Positions 43,869-56,822 of a stretch of DNA of 64,000 nucleotides are shown piece after piece; positions within the stretch are counted from its first letter, which is position 1, and every line of letters begins with the position of its first letter. The translations under genes and the position numbers were made by a program. Origin of the DNA: Candidula unifasciata. Lineage: Eukaryota; Mollusca; Gastropoda; Stylommatophora; Geomitridae. The notes beneath the pieces were generated by a model that was given only the letters and a program-made list of their open reading frames with translations, was not told where the DNA came from and did not search any database. Location: NCBI GenBank assembly GCA_905116865.2, contig CAJHNH020005002.1, positions 180,385 through 244,384 of the forward strand, given 5' to 3'.

Positions 43869-44789
43869 GGGACGGGCCTCGGTGAGCTGGTCCGGGTGTC
43901 TAGCGGGAAAGAATTTCTCATCCCTTGAAAGTCCATCGTGTCCGAATTGTCTGCCAGTGTTCCTCTGCCACCTGCTAACAAAGTCTAACATGTGTCCGGT
44001 ATACCAATCGTAAGCTTGTCGCTCGGTCGTCCAGGTAAGCAGACTGCTTTAATTATGCTACCGCGACGACTTCTTATCTCACAGTGCCTTCTGCAAAATC
44101 ACCAATTCGTCTTGTCCTATCCGAACAACATCCGATAATTTCGTGCAGCAGGGAAACCAACCCTGAGCTTCATGAACTCAGGTGGGCCCACTCTCTGAAA
44201 ACGTCTAGGAGCTCGTGGGCCAAAACGTTTGTCGACGAGAGATTACTTCTACTGACAATTGGTAGATCCCTGCTGTACATGCTCCCCTGTGGAGTTTCTT
44301 CTTATCTTATTTCTTATACAGTTGTCTAGACTAGCTGGTGTGATTAAAAGCATCATTGTCTCTTTGCTTTACATACTAAAGTCCTCATCAAGTATAAATG
44401 CGGCCCTGCTATCAGGACCAGACCAATGATTTGGCGCGACACATACGGCCTGGCCACCGAACGGTCACAACCCCTTTTCTCCGAAAGATAAGACTTGTAT
44501 AGCATACACAAGATCAATGTTTCTGAAACTGTTGAGCACCCGTGGCCCATCACAACTGGAAAAAAATTTTCGCGGCCTATCTATAATGGCATCCGTCAGT
44601 TCCTGGGAGCTATGGAGATGTGCCCTGGCTTTGGAAACAGCATCTGCTGAGACTGTAAAGTCTGATACTGCCACATGGAATACTCAAACAAGTATATGCT
44701 CCCTCGCTAGGGGGCTGATTTACTCTCTGGCGTCTCCCCTCTTGCTCGCTGCTTTTGGTGTCTTTCCAAAATGTGACAATCCGTCTTTC
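43869..44789. other. 3' flank of the R2-like element; no gene recognised
   Basis: The first 120 bases may be its 3' UTR. The remaining frames are short with no domain. Confidence 0.4.
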
Positions 44790-45015
44790 ACTTTCTGTCG
44801 CCATAGTAGGTGATCTGCAAATGATTTGTCCCAAGTATCTGTGCCTATATTGATAACTATCAGGTCACGTTTGCATATATCTTTATAACGCAGCTTTGGC
44901 TTTTCTGTAGATATATTCCCTGTTTTCAGTTCACCATACAGGAGGTCCTTTGGAATACGACCAATCTTCCAATGAGAGACATGACCTAGTCAGGGCAGAC
45001 GTCTTTGCTTCCGTG
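44790..45015 (-). mobile_element. LINE tail relic
   Basis: The minus strand carries GHVSHWKIGRIPKDLLYGEL-like residues, a common ending after LINE RT domains (G-H-V-x-R-M-x-x-x-R-x-P-K-x-x-x-Y-G-E-L). Short, with stops. Confidence 0.5.
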
Positions 45016-45054
45016 TTGTTCTTCCATCAGAGTCATGAAGACCAATTTTCATCC

Positions 45055-45155
45055 AAAGAGACAGAAATAAAAACAACCAGCATAAGAGACAGAGAGTGTA
45101 CAACTACAGCCAGAGACAGAAATAAAAACAACCAGGACCAGAGAGTATATATATG
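45055..45155. repeat. Outlying fragment of the 27-bp minisatellite
   Basis: GACAGAAATAAAAACAACCA, GCATAAGAGACAGAGAGTGT and CAGGACCAGAGAGTAT occur in the same order as the right end of the main array at 51330-51455. It is followed by a short TATATA. Confidence 0.85.
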
Positions 45156-45189
45156 ATCAATGATCATGAGTACGAAGGTGGATGATTAG

Positions 45190-46020
45190 GCTAATATGAG
45201 CCTGGAAAGTTTCTCTGCCTGTGCAACCTTAACTCCCTGGCAGGCTGGTGCACGCTATCCAGAAATGTCTTGTGCAGCAATCTCCCACATCGCTGTGTTG
45301 ATGCCAGTAACATTGAGAGCAGTTTTGAGTGTCTTTTTAGAGCTTTTTCTGTCCTCCGTGGATCTTTTCCCTTGCTGGAGCACCCCATAAAATACTCTCT
45401 TTGGGAGGCGATAGTCTGGCATGCAGGTTAGGTGACCAGCCTAACGCAGCTGACAGTTCTTCAGTATCGTGTGGATGCTAGGCAGGTTTGCCCTATCAAG
45501 AACCGCGGATATTAGGATTCTATCTTGCTATTTGATGTTGACCAGCTTTCGAAGAAAGTTATAAGGAACTGGTTAAAACTTTAAGCATGGCCCTGATACA
45601 CAGTCCACGCTTCGCAAGCGTAGAGCAGTACTGGAAGAATTACAACTTTGTAGACCTTTAGTTTGGTCAGCAGGAAAATAACACTTCTGTTCCAAACACT
45701 GGTATAAAGTCTGCGGAAACTGCAACTAGCCTTTGAGATTCTAGAGTTGATTTCGATGTCGTTATTGACTTTCTGAGATATGATACTGCCAAGATAAGTG
45801 GATCTGTCGACTAAATTTAGCTTTTGATCATTCACGGTGATAGTGGGATCACAGAAATTGTTCCTGGGAGCCGGTTGATAGATAAAAACAGTTTTATCAG
45901 TGTTGATAGTTAGCCCAAAGTTGGCACAGGCTTGAGAAAATCTATTGATGATGTGCTGCATACTGGCCTCAGAAGTGGAGTTTAGAGCTCAGTCTTTAGC
46001 AAATAACAAGACGCTAATTG
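45190..46020 (-). mobile_element. LINE reverse-transcriptase C-terminal fragment (family D)
   Basis: On the minus strand: LLFAKD near 46000 (motif C, normally F-A-D-D), MQHIINRFSQACANFGLTIN, TDKTVFIYQPAP, STYLGSIISQ, ISKASCSFRRLYTSVWNRSV and LLYACEAWTVY. Then, after stops, RKLVNIKWQDRILISAVLDR-like and MPDYRLPKRVFYG. It ends near 45190. The first catalytic Asp of motif C is Lys. Clade not assigned. Confidence 0.8.
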
Positions 46021-46069
46021 TAGTTGTTTTAGTTTTTGTTTTTGCTTGAAGCTTCCTCAGATTAAACTT

Positions 46070-46215
46070 GAACTTGATTAGACTTGAGCTTCTAGTAATT
46101 CCCCCTAGTCTCCGGGTAGTGAGATCGGACGCCCGTGTGCATTGTTGCGCACGTAAAAAATCTCTTGGCAGTTAGAAATCGAAAAGACTAGCCTAACGGC
46201 GCTGCCCGGGCAACA
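46070..46215 (+). mobile_element. SINE-like element, family 3
   Basis: Shares AATTCCCCCTAGTCTCCGGG, TAGTGAGATCGGACGCCCGT, GTGCATTGTTGCGCA and GGCAGTTAGAAATCGAAAA with 62955-63052. The tRNA-like head seen at 62895 is not evident here. Confidence 0.65.
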
Positions 46216-46254
46216 TTTAGAGTTAAAAATTTACCCAAAGTATTTCAGGATCCT

Positions 46255-46505
46255 CACTGGTGCTACAGAGCCTGTGCACTGCGCTGAGCCTCTTTGGACT
46301 CAGACTTTAGTTAGAGGATGAACCGAACACTTATGGGTTACACAATGATGTTGATTCGTTGTTCAAAACTTCAAATTTCAAACCTCCATTCTCGTACTGG
46401 ATGTTGCGACGTAATACTCGAGGTGATCTGTTTTCAAACAGTGCCCATTAAGCTTGGTCGACCTAGCAGCCAATACCGTTTTAAAAACAATATCCCACTA
46501 AAAGA
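46255..46505. repeat. Dispersed repeat fragments
   Basis: 46260-46318 repeats the segment at 16518-16575. 46428-46500 (GTTTTCAAACAGTGCCCATT, AAGCTTGGTCGACCTAG) is a poor copy of the SINE family 1 body. Confidence 0.5.
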
Positions 46506-47160
46506 ATACTGCGCTAGGACATAATTAATTAGCATTATGTCGAATACTTTAATAAAGCGCAATTAGTTGTTTACCATAGACTCGCCACACTGCATACTAC
46601 TACGAACCCGTCATGATTTCTGAAGTGGTAACATAACATTTCCAGTCTAATTTTAGCCACCTACTGGTTGCCAAATGTCAGACTCCTCCATTATCGCCAT
46701 TTACTTTTAATGTATTCACGATAACTGCTCCAGCAGCACTTTCATCGTGGCTGTCAGCGGAGACATTTTTGACAACTAGTTGCTGCATTGCGAAGACACG
46801 ACCAAGCGCTTACCAAAGTCAGCACAGGCTGAGACCGGACTGGAGTAGTTCACACGGTGCATCGCCATATCTACTCAGATCATATCTACGGAATAATGGC
46901 CTCCCAAAGTAGCCTTTGTCTGGCGTCATTGTAACATTACACCCATTGTGCCGAACACAATCCAGGGCCGAACCGACTGGCAGGAGCCCCACACGACCAG
47001 ACCTGGAGATAAAGTGCGTAATTTTTGCTTATCGCTCGGACTTATCTTGTTTTTTGGTGCATTCGATTCGCTGTCGCCTGCTTCGAGTGAAAGCGAGCTA
47101 CCATTGCAGACTTCTGTCAGAGGTCGGTTACAGCTTGTGTGTTATCTCAAGTCTGGAGCT
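46506..47160. other. No gene recognised
   Basis: Less AT-rich than neighbours. A frame at 46916-47233 runs into the GT repeat and shows no domain. Confidence 0.4.
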
Positions 47161-47174
47161 GCTATATGTCCTCG

Positions 47175-47175
47175 T

Positions 47176-47208
<33 letters not shown>

Positions 47209-47210
47209 TT
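47175..47210. repeat. (GT)n microsatellite
   Basis: About 16 GT units after GTGTGTGAGT. Confidence 0.9.
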
Positions 47211-47339
47211 TCACTATGTGTATATGTGTGTAGGCGTGTGCATGCGAGTGTCTGGTTTGTTTATTGTTGTGGAGACGGCCCTGTTAAATTGTATACATAT
47301 AATGCTTATAAACACATATATATGTGTGTGTGTGAGATA

Positions 47340-47348
47340 AGGAGAGGA

Positions 47349-47395
<47 letters not shown>

Positions 47396-47643
47396 ATGAG
47401 AGACCGAGAGAGAAAGATAGTGACAGAAAGAAAAACATACAGGCAGAGAAACAGAGAATTATAGACAGAGAGAGAGACAGACTGAGAGAGAGACAGACTG
47501 AGAGAGAGACAGACTGAGAGAGAGACAGACTGAGAGAGAGACAGACTGAGAGAGAGACAGACTGAGAGAGAGAGACTGAGAGAGAGACAGACTGAGAGAG
47601 AGAGAGTGATAGAGAGAGAAAGATAGACAGAGAAAGAGAGAGC

Positions 47644-47675
<32 letters not shown>

Positions 47676-47685
47676 AAGAGAGAGC

Positions 47686-47756
<71 letters not shown>
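47340..47756. repeat. Compound GA-rich microsatellite
   Basis: Two pure GA blocks (47353-47392 and 47700-47752) flank imperfect GAGAGACAGACTGA repeats (47463-47600). Long Ser/Leu frames on the minus strand are artefacts. Confidence 0.95.
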
Positions 47757-47759
<3 letters not shown>

Positions 47760-48139
47760 GCTATGAGAAGGCATGGAACTCACAGCGCGTAGCGATGACG
47801 AGTTTGACTAGCAAAACTCGCCAGCGTTACAAAAAATATTGTCTTCCTTCAGTCTCATTCCCTTCCTGATGTGGTGGCTCGATGCAACACGGTCCAAGGC
47901 ATTTTGTTCCCACGAGTCCACCTCAGTACCTGTAAATAGTAGCAGAGGCATATTCCTCCTCTCCATGATACACAAAGGCTGAGGAGAGACCATAGGATGC
48001 CAATGCATCATGATCCCTCCATCGGCCTGCCTTGTTTACTTCAAATGAAAGGTAACACCAGTACGTTTGTAAAACATTACATACATAAGAGGCTTAAAAA
48101 AAAACAACTGGGAGAGGGGGTTGTTGAGGGGAAAGCAAA
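47757..48139. other. R6 repeat and left flank of the minisatellite
   Basis: 47757-47850 is the second R6 copy. The remainder has an ATG at 47997 whose frame continues into the array, but nothing suggests a promoter or a conserved N-terminus. Confidence 0.5.
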
Positions 48140-51100
48140 CAAGAGGACAAAAGACAGCGAGTGTACAACCAGGACAAGAGACAGAGAGTGTACAACTAGG
48201 ACAAGAGACAGGGAGTGTACAACTAGGACAAGAGACAGGGAGTGTACAACCAGGACAAGAGACAGCGAGTGTACAACCAGGACAAGAGACAGAGATTGTA
48301 CAACTAGGACCAGAAACAGAGAGTGTACAACCAGGACAAAAGAAAGCGAGTGTACAACCAGGACTATAGACAGTGAGTGTACAACCAGGACAAGAGACAG
48401 TGAGTGTACAACCAGGACAAGTGACAGCGAGTGTACAACCAGGACTATAGACAGTGAGTGTACAACCAGGACAAGAGAAAGCGAGTGTACAACCAGGACA
48501 AGAGACAGTGAGTGTACAACCAGGACAAGTGACAGCATGTGTACAACCAGGACAAGAGAAAGCGAGTGTACAACCAGGACTATAGACAGTGAGTGTACAA
48601 CCAGGACAAGTGACAGCGAGTGTACAACCAGGACTATAGACAGTGAGTGTACAACCAGGACAAGAGACAGTGAGTGTACAACCAGGACAAGTGACAGCGA
48701 GTGTACAACCAGGACTATAGACAGTGAGTGTACAACCAGGACAAGAGAAAGCGAGTGTACAACCAGGACAAGAGACAGTGAGTGTACAACCAGGACAAGA
48801 GACATTGAGTGTACAACCAGGACAAAAGACAGCGAGTGTACAACCAGGACCAGAGACAGAGAGTGTACAACCAGGACAAGAGACAGTGAGTGTACAGCCG
48901 GGACAAGAGACAGCCAGTGTACAACCAGGACAAGAGACATAGAGTGTACAACCAGGACAAGAGACAGTGAGTGTACAACCAGGACAAGAGACAGTGAGTG
49001 TACAACCAGGACAAGAGACAGCAAGTGTACAACCAGGACAAGAGACAGAGAGTGTACAACCAGGACAAGGGACAGAGTGTGTACAACCAGGACAAGGGAC
49101 AGAGAGTGTACAACTAGGACAAGAGACAGTGAGTGTACAACCAGGACAAGAGACAGTGAGTGTACAACCAGGACAAGAGACAGTGAGTGTACAACCAGGA
49201 CAAGAGATAGAGAGTGTACAACCAGGACAAGAGACAGAGAGTGTACAACCAGGACAAGGGACAGAGTGTGTACAACCAGGACAAGAGACAGAGAGTGTAC
49301 AACCGGGACAAGAGACAGTGAGTGTACAACCAGGACAAGAGATAGAGAGTGTACAACCAGGACAAGAGATAGAGAGTGTACAATCAGGACAAGAGACAGA
49401 GAGTGTACAACCAGGACAAGAGACAGTGAGTGTACAGCCGGGACAAGAGACAGCGAGTGTACAACCAGGACAAGAGACATAGAGTGTACAACCAGGACAA
49501 GAGACAGTGAGTGTACAACCAGGACAAGAGACAGTGAGTGTACAACCAGGACAAGAGATAGAGAGTGTACAACCAGGACAAGAGACAGAGAGTGTACAAC
49601 CAGGACAAGGGACAGAGTGTGTACAACCAGGACAAGGGACAGAGAGTGTACAACCAGGACAAGAGACAGTGAGTGTACAACCAGGACAAGAGACAGTGAG
49701 TGTACAACCAGGACAAGAGACAGTGAGTGTACAACCAGGACAAGAGATAGAGAGTGTACAACCAGGACAAGAGACAGAGAGTGTACAACCAGGACAAGGG
49801 ACAGAGTGTGTACAACCAGGACAAGAGACAGAGAGTGTACAACCAGGACAAGAGACAGTGAGTGTACAACCAGGACAAGAGATAGAGAGTGTACAACCAG
49901 GACAAGAGATAGAGAGTGTACAATCAGGACAAGAGACAGAGAGTTTACAACCAGGATAAGAGACAGCGAGTGTACAACCAGGACTATAGACAGTGAGTGT
50001 ACAACCAGGACCAGAGACAGTGAGTGTACAACCAGGACTATAGACAGCGAGTGTACAACCAGGATAAGAGACAGCGAGTGTACAACCAGGACCAGAGACA
50101 GCAAGTGTACAACCAGGACAAGAGACAGCGAGTGTAGAACCAGGACCAGAGACAGCGAGTGTACAGCTAGGACAAAAGACAGCAAGTGTACAACCAGGAG
50201 CAGAGACAGCGAGTGTACAACCATGACTAGAGACAGCGAGTGTACAACCAGGATAAGAGACAGCGAGTGTACAACCAGGACCAGAGACAGCAAGTGTACA
50301 ACCAGGACAAGAGACATCGAGTGTAGAACCAGGACCAGAGACAGCGAGTGTACAACCAGGACAAAAGACAGAGAGTGTACAACCAGGACAAAAGACAGAG
50401 AGTGTACAACCAGGACAAGAGATAGAGAGTGTACAACCAGGACAAGAGACAGAGAGTGTACAACCAGGACAAGAGATAGAGAGTGTACAACAAGGACAAG
50501 AGACAGAGAGTGTAGAACCAGGACAAGAGACAGCGAGTGTACAACCAGGACAAAAGACAGCGAGTGTACAACCAGGATAAGAGACAGCAAGTGTACAACC
50601 AGGAGCAGAGACAGCGAGTGTACAACCAGGACTAGAGACAGCGAGTGTACAACCAGGATAAGAGACAGCGAGTGTACAACCAGGACCAGAGACATCGAGT
50701 GTACAACCAGGACAAAAGACAGAGAGTGTACAACCAGCACAAAAGACAGAGAGTGTACAACTAGGACAAGAGACATAGAGTGTTCAACCAGGACAAGAGA
50801 CAGAGAGTGTACAACTAGGACAAGAGACAGGGAGTGTACAACGAGGACAAGAGACATTGAGTGTACAACCAGGACTATAGACAGAGAGTGTACAACCACG
50901 ACAAGAGACAGAGAGTGTACAACCAGAACAAGAGACAGTGAGTGTACAACCAGGACAAGAGACATTGAGGGTACAACCAGGACAAAAGACAGCGAGTGTA
51001 CAACCAGGACCAGAGACAGAGAGTGTACAACCAGGACAAGAGACAGTGAGTGTACAGCCAGGACAAGAGACAGCGAGTGTACAACCAGGACAAGAGACAT

Positions 51101-51455
51101 GGAGTGTACAACCAGGACAAAAGACAGCGAGTTTACAACCAGGACCAGAGACAGAGAGTGTACAACCAGGACCAGAGACAGAGAGTTTACAACCAGGACA
51201 AGAGACAGCAAGTGTACAACCAGGACCAGAGACACAGAGTGTACAACCAGGACCAGAGACAGAGAGTGTACAACCACAACCAGAGACAGAGAGTGTACAA
51301 CCAGGACAAGAGACAGAGAGTGTACAACCAGAACCAGAGACAGAAATAAAAACAACCAGCATAAGAGACAGAGAGTGTACAACCACAACCAGAGGCATAG
51401 AGTGTACAACCAGAACCAGAGACATAAATAGAAACAACCAGGACCAGAGAGTATG
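48140..51455. repeat. 27-bp minisatellite, about 120 copies, open on both strands
   Basis: Unit AGTGTACAACCAGGACAAGAGACAGNG (27 bp), repeated for about 3.2 kb with variants such as ACTATAGACAGTG, ACCAGAGACAG, AGATAGAG and AAGACAG. Higher-order blocks recur: the stretch around 49060-49430 is nearly repeated at 49600-49950. Because 27 is a multiple of three, frames of 1144 codons (plus, TTRTRDREC) and 1110 codons (minus, LVLVVHSLS) stay open. I read these as by-products, not genes. The right end merges into AATAAAAACAACCA units, then TA/GA. Confidence 0.93.
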
Positions 51456-51457
51456 TA

Positions 51458-51984
<527 letters not shown>

Positions 51985-52740
51985 CACAATAGCTATGTGT
52001 GTAAACCCATCTGCACTATAACAACGTGTGCACACCATCTACACTTCAACTACAGGTGTACATAATGTGCACTATAACAACGTGTGTACACCATCTACAC
52101 TACAACTACAGGTGTACATAATGTGCACTATAACAACGTGTGTACACGATCTACACTACAACTACAGGTGTACATAATCTGCACTATAACAACGTGTGTA
52201 CACCATCTACACTACAACTACAGGTGTACATAATGTGCACTATAACAACGTGTGTACACCATCTACACTACAACTACAGGTGTACATAATGTGCACTATA
52301 ACAACGTGTGTACACCATCTACACTACAACTACAGGTGTACATAATCTGCACTATAACAACGTGTGTACACCATCTACACTACAACTACAGGTGTACATA
52401 ATCTGCACTATAACAACGTGTGTACACCATCTACACTACAACTACAGGTGGAAACCATCTGCAAAATAGCAACTTGTGTACACCATCTACACTAAAACTA
52501 CAGGTGTACACCATCTGTACTATAACAACGTGTGTACACCATCTACAATATAACTACAGGTGTACACCATCTACACTAAAACTACAGGTGTACACCATCT
52601 ACACTACAACTACAGGTGTACGCTATCTGCACTATAACAACGTGTGTACACCATCTGCACTATAACAACGTGTGTACACCATCTACACTACAACTACAGG
52701 TGTACGCTATCTGCACTATAACAACGCGTGTTCATCATCA
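51985..52740. repeat. 56-bp dimeric satellite made of two 28-bp units
   Basis: The 28-bp units CTACACTACAACTACAGGTG(TACA..AT) and GTGCACTATAACAACGTGTG(TACACCAT) alternate, giving a 56-bp period (ACAACGTG at 52021, 52077, 52133). The alternation is regular to about 52440, then irregular, with the first unit repeated next to itself. Confidence 0.9.
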
Positions 52741-53308
52741 GCACTATAACTACGTTGGCAACTAAGTATGTGCTCCATAACTAAGTACGTATACCAACTC
52801 TGCCAATGGTTCAAATAGCATGTCAGTTTTTAATTTATTTATTAGTGATAGCGTAACACCCCCCCCCCCCCCAGTTCTCAGTGTCTGAATATTTCTTTAG
52901 TTCCTTGTGCGCAACAGGCTCAGTATTCTTCTCAAAATCAACATCTCCTATGCAACCAGTTCTTTCACAAGTTCATTACTCACCGGCAAACCGCTCACCT
53001 TCATACAGAAACACAGAACAATTGCTTTCACTACTCTGTCAACATACTGTTTTGAAATGTTCCACGAAGAATGATATTCTACCAACAGTCTGCACCTGCC
53101 TGGCATAAAATGGTCTAGTTTAAATTAAATTACGGCCGACCTCTTGTCTATAGTATTAATAATGATAGCTCAACATTTGCATCGATAAAGATAAAAACAA
53201 CCAAGGCTTACTTTCTAGTGAGCACATTTGTGAGTTGGTTGGTTTTTGTGGAATTTGTGGAGGTCAAAAGAAATTAAAAGAAATACTAAACTAAAAATTT
53301 TTTAATTC
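52741..53308. other. No gene recognised
   Basis: Contains a C run at 52857-52872. Frame 52881-53108 (75 codons) shows no domain. Confidence 0.4.
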
Positions 53309-53776
53309 TAATGTTAAATCAGTACTATTGTATGGGGCAGAAACATGGAGAACAACCAATGCAATTACTAATAAATTACAGACATTCATTAACTGGTGCT
53401 TGCACAGAATAGAGGGAATAAAATGGTATGATAGAATAACTAATGTAGAACTTTGGGAGAGAACTAAACAGGCTCCAGTGGATCAGGAGGTGAGGAAAAG
53501 ACGCTGGCGTTGGATAGGGCAAACACTGAGAAAACAGGAGAACAGCATAACTCGAATGTCTTTGCATTGGAACCCACAGGGGCATAGGAATAAAGGAAGG
53601 CCAAAAAACACATGGAGAAGAGAGCTGGAGAATGAGGTTAGAAAGATTGGGAGGACATGGGGAGAGCTCCATGCAATGGCGAAGGATAGAACGACTTGGC
53701 GTAAGTTGGTTGAGGGCCTATGCTCCATTGAGGGATAGAAAGGCAGAAGAAGAAGAAGAAGAAGAAGAAGAAGAAG
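53309..53776 (+). mobile_element. RTE-type LINE C-terminus with (AAG)n tail
   Basis: One clean frame of about 143 codons: SNVKSVLLYGAETWRTT (end of RT), INWCLHRIEGIKWYDRITNV, RKRRWRWIGQTLRKQEN, MSLHWNPQGHRNKGRPKNTW and RRELENEVRKIGRTW, a stop near 53738, then (GAA/AAG)n to 53776. The absence of stops suggests a young 5'-truncated insertion. It is a different subfamily from the RTE at 25388. Confidence 0.85.
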
Positions 53777-54109
53777 ACGTTTGTGAGTTCGTTAGTCCAG
53801 CTTATTCCTCTGAAAATGTGTCCCGGACGCTTTGCTTACATACAAACACTCTGGTCATGTCTAGTAAACATGGCCAAGTTAAAAATCTCTCCTTGGTTTG
53901 GTTTATACAACGGATCAACATCATGGCACAAGGGTAGCAACCCATAAGTGCTCCGTTCTACTTCTAACTCAAACCGAAGAATCTCCGCGCAGTGCACGAA
54001 CTACTATTTAGTATGGACCTCTTGGCCATGGCTGTATAACCTATTGCAAATTATTTACGAATGAAAATAAATTTTAAAAATTTAACCAGACACATATATC
54101 CAGTGAGTA
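53777..54109. other. No gene seen
   Basis: No recognisable frame; nothing matched. Confidence 0.4.
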
Positions 54110-54495
54110 GATCTGTTTAGCGGCTTTTGGAATGAAATTCTATCGACAGATTTTCAGAGTACCATAGACAAAGAAGAGACATCCATTTCGAAAAAAATAT
54201 GAACATCAAGGAAGATTGGTTAACAAACAGCATCTTGTTTCGGCAGTTGAAATATTGTAAGCATATGATGCGCTGTGGCGGATTTGAAAAATAATAGCAG
54301 AAGGCATGGTACTAAGAAGGAGGGGCAGGGACCGACCAGCCCGAAGATGGGCACAGGTTATAAATGACTTATTGAATATGAAGGTATACGAGGCGGGAGA
54401 GCTGGTGAGAGACCGAGAGCCCGAGTTTCTTTCAGACAAACCGTGACGATAGCGACGTTCTGCAAAGGACCTGCCACATGATGATGATAAGGTGT
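54110..54495 (+). mobile_element. Family G LINE tail
   Basis: Decayed WNEILSTDFQSTIDKEETSI-like start, then MNIKEDWLTNSILFRQLKY, GRDRPARRWAQVINDLLNMK and YEAGELVRDREPEF, with a CATGATGATGATAAGG 3' end. It is the reference copy that shows what the 44-bp array at 824-1272 was made from. Confidence 0.7.
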
Positions 54496-55599
54496 ATTTC
54501 CCTGTCAATTTACTGAATATGTGATCATTGAAGAATGACTCCCTCTACCAACCATGTGGACATGTCTTGTATGAATGGCCAGGTTTAAAATATATCCCAC
54601 AGCCTTATGGCCAGGCTAATGAACACGATCTTCTGATAGAGGAGTTGACTTTCAGCCATCTATGACAGAAAATAATTCAACCTGTACTCTTATTACGGCC
54701 CCTAGATGGGATATGACAGAAACGAAAATACAATAATAAACCAAAAGAAAACGCAAGTTTTCCAATCGCGTCTGATCCTTGGGAACTTTCGATTGAACAC
54801 GGGACAGGCAAGAGAAAACGGATGGCCGAAATGATAAATATTGAACATGAACAGAACCCCATCGGATCCCTCCCACCGTTGATTACATAGAGTCAAAAAG
54901 TCGGGGTAGATAAGGCGACATAAGAGACGTCAGAACCGCCAAAACTCGGGCCATAATTTCTGTATTCTTCTTATCGACGCCCGACGCTGACGGTTTTTAT
55001 AATTAATCTCCGCTATGATTGTCAGTATCATCTCAATTCTGTCGTATTCTATCCCGATACTATCTCCTCACCATTCCCAGTGTCGTCTGCCGAAAATTGG
55101 CCCCACAGTTATCGTCATTTTCCAGGGCACACATTTTTGCCAGGCAGAAGAGGGTATTAAATTTTTCCCTCTTCTCATTTCATATTGCTTCTGTCGTTCT
55201 TCTGTCCTCTGATCGGCTGCCTTTCATATTTTGGTTTATCAGATATATACAGATAATTCCTTCACCTCTCATGCTACTTTATAATCCAGCTGGGAATATG
55301 TTTTTTTTTTTAAAACTTCCATTCATTTAGATGCTGACAACTTCATTTCAATTTTTAGAAATAGAATGTGAATGACATGTTAACGTGAGCAACTTTTTAA
55401 AGTTGATTTCATGAAGTATTTGAAACTGGAGTCAGATCGTGATTGAGCAGAGGGTGCAATGAAATTCAGTAATGACCTAAACATGCAGTGTAAACATTAG
55501 GAAAGGATTTTTTAAACGAATTTTTCTTATGTGACGTGAATACGACGCTTTGGTTTCATAGCCGTACATAAGGCGCCGGCACTTGAAAATTTAGACCAC
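54496..55599. other. No gene recognised
   Basis: Several short overlapping frames on both strands (54652-54896 minus, 55015-55330 plus) with no domain. Base composition is ordinary. Confidence 0.4.
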
Positions 55600-55830
55600 T
55601 TGAGTAGAGACTGCCTCCACCTCCATTCTCAAAATGGACGTTGTGATACCATATGCAAGGCTTTGCTGCTTGGTAAAGTACGTTAGCATCGTCTTTAAAG
55701 TCAAGATACGAGAAAGTGTAAACACATTATCGCGGGAACAATCAGTAGAGATATTCAGGGATGGCTGATGCGTGGGAAGAACTACGCAATGAGAATGCCT
55801 GTTGTGCAGTGACGTCGATTGTGAAAACAT
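55600..55830 (-). mobile_element. Family C LINE scraps
   Basis: 55600-55672 on the minus strand gives QSLAYGITTSILRMEVEAVS, the second acidic RNase H region. 55795-55830 resembles the family C 3' end. The sequence between is unrelated. Confidence 0.55.
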
Positions 55831-55859
55831 AACGTAATATATACTTTACTTGTATATGT

Positions 55860-56085
55860 ACAAATTACTGGGTATATGGGGACCACATGACAACCAGAAG
55901 GATCAGGGAAAAGAGGTCTAGAGACAGACCAAAAGAGGTTATGCTGGATGGGTTGAAACGATGGAATGGAGGAATATCATCAAGAGAGCTGTTCGGGACA
56001 ACCAGTGATTGTGATCTGTGAAGATGCACGAGCGCCTACGTCAGTTGGCAGGGCACATGCTGATGATCAGCACCAGATAACTGAA
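55860..56085 (+). mobile_element. LINE tail fragment
   Basis: Plus-strand TGHMTTRRIREKRSRDRPKE-like and MLDGLKRWNGG, then an R-x-P-T-S-V-x-R-A-like end and TGCTGATGATCAG. Similar to 36645-36815. Confidence 0.6.
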
Positions 56086-56445
56086 TAATACTGCTCACAT
56101 ATTTCTACATTTCCTATATACCTTCACCATCTTTATATTTCACACATATCGTTATTTATATATTTCCTATATATTTCCACCATTTCTATATTTCACACAT
56201 ATCACCCTTTTATGTATTTCCCATATTTCTCCACCATCTCTAGATTTCACACATGTCCCCATTTCTATATTTCATATATACCGGCACTATCTCTACATAT
56301 TTTACAAATATCACAAATTCTTTGTTTCCGTTACACCTCTAAAACCTCTGTATTTCACACAAATCACTATTTCTATATTTCATTACACGACCAACATCTC
56401 TATTTCTGACACATATCACCCATTTCTATACTTTGCACACACACT

Positions 56446-56481
<36 letters not shown>

Positions 56482-56754
56482 CATACATATGGAGGTATTT
56501 CCACCGTCTCCACATGTCAGCATATATCACTGTTTTTATGTTTCTAACATACCGCCACTATCTCTATATTTCACACATTTCACCCATTTCTTAATTTCCT
56601 ATTTACCGCCACTATCTCTATATTTCACACATTTCACCCATTTCTTAATTTCCTATTTACTGACACTATCTCTATATTTCACACATTTCACCCATTTCTT
56701 AATTTCCTATTTACTGCCACTATCTCTATATGTCACGCATATCACCATGTCTAG

Positions 56755-56822
56755 ATGAGGACGGAGCATGCATGGGAATGCCCCGAGTGCTGTGTTGTCA
56801 TTTTTCGACTCAACTGAACTCA
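56755..56822 (+). mobile_element. Family C LINE, last 70 bp
   Basis: GATGAGGACGGAGCATGCAT, GGGAATGCCCCGAGTGCTGT and TTTTTCGACTCAACTGAACT match the family 3' end. An extreme 5' truncation placed inside the degenerate array. Confidence 0.75.

Noticed and set aside
47214..47783. Serine/leucine-repeat frame on the minus strand
   Set aside because: Low-complexity translation of a GA microsatellite.
47997..51431. A 1,144-codon open frame that could be called a repetitive protein gene
   Set aside because: The frame is a 27-bp minisatellite whose period is divisible by three, the opposite strand is open for nearly as long, and there is no conserved start, domain or promoter.
54652..55330. Several hydrophobic short frames as possible membrane proteins
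   Set aside because: Hydrophobicity is expected from T-rich codons; frames overlap in different phases and nothing links them to splice sites.
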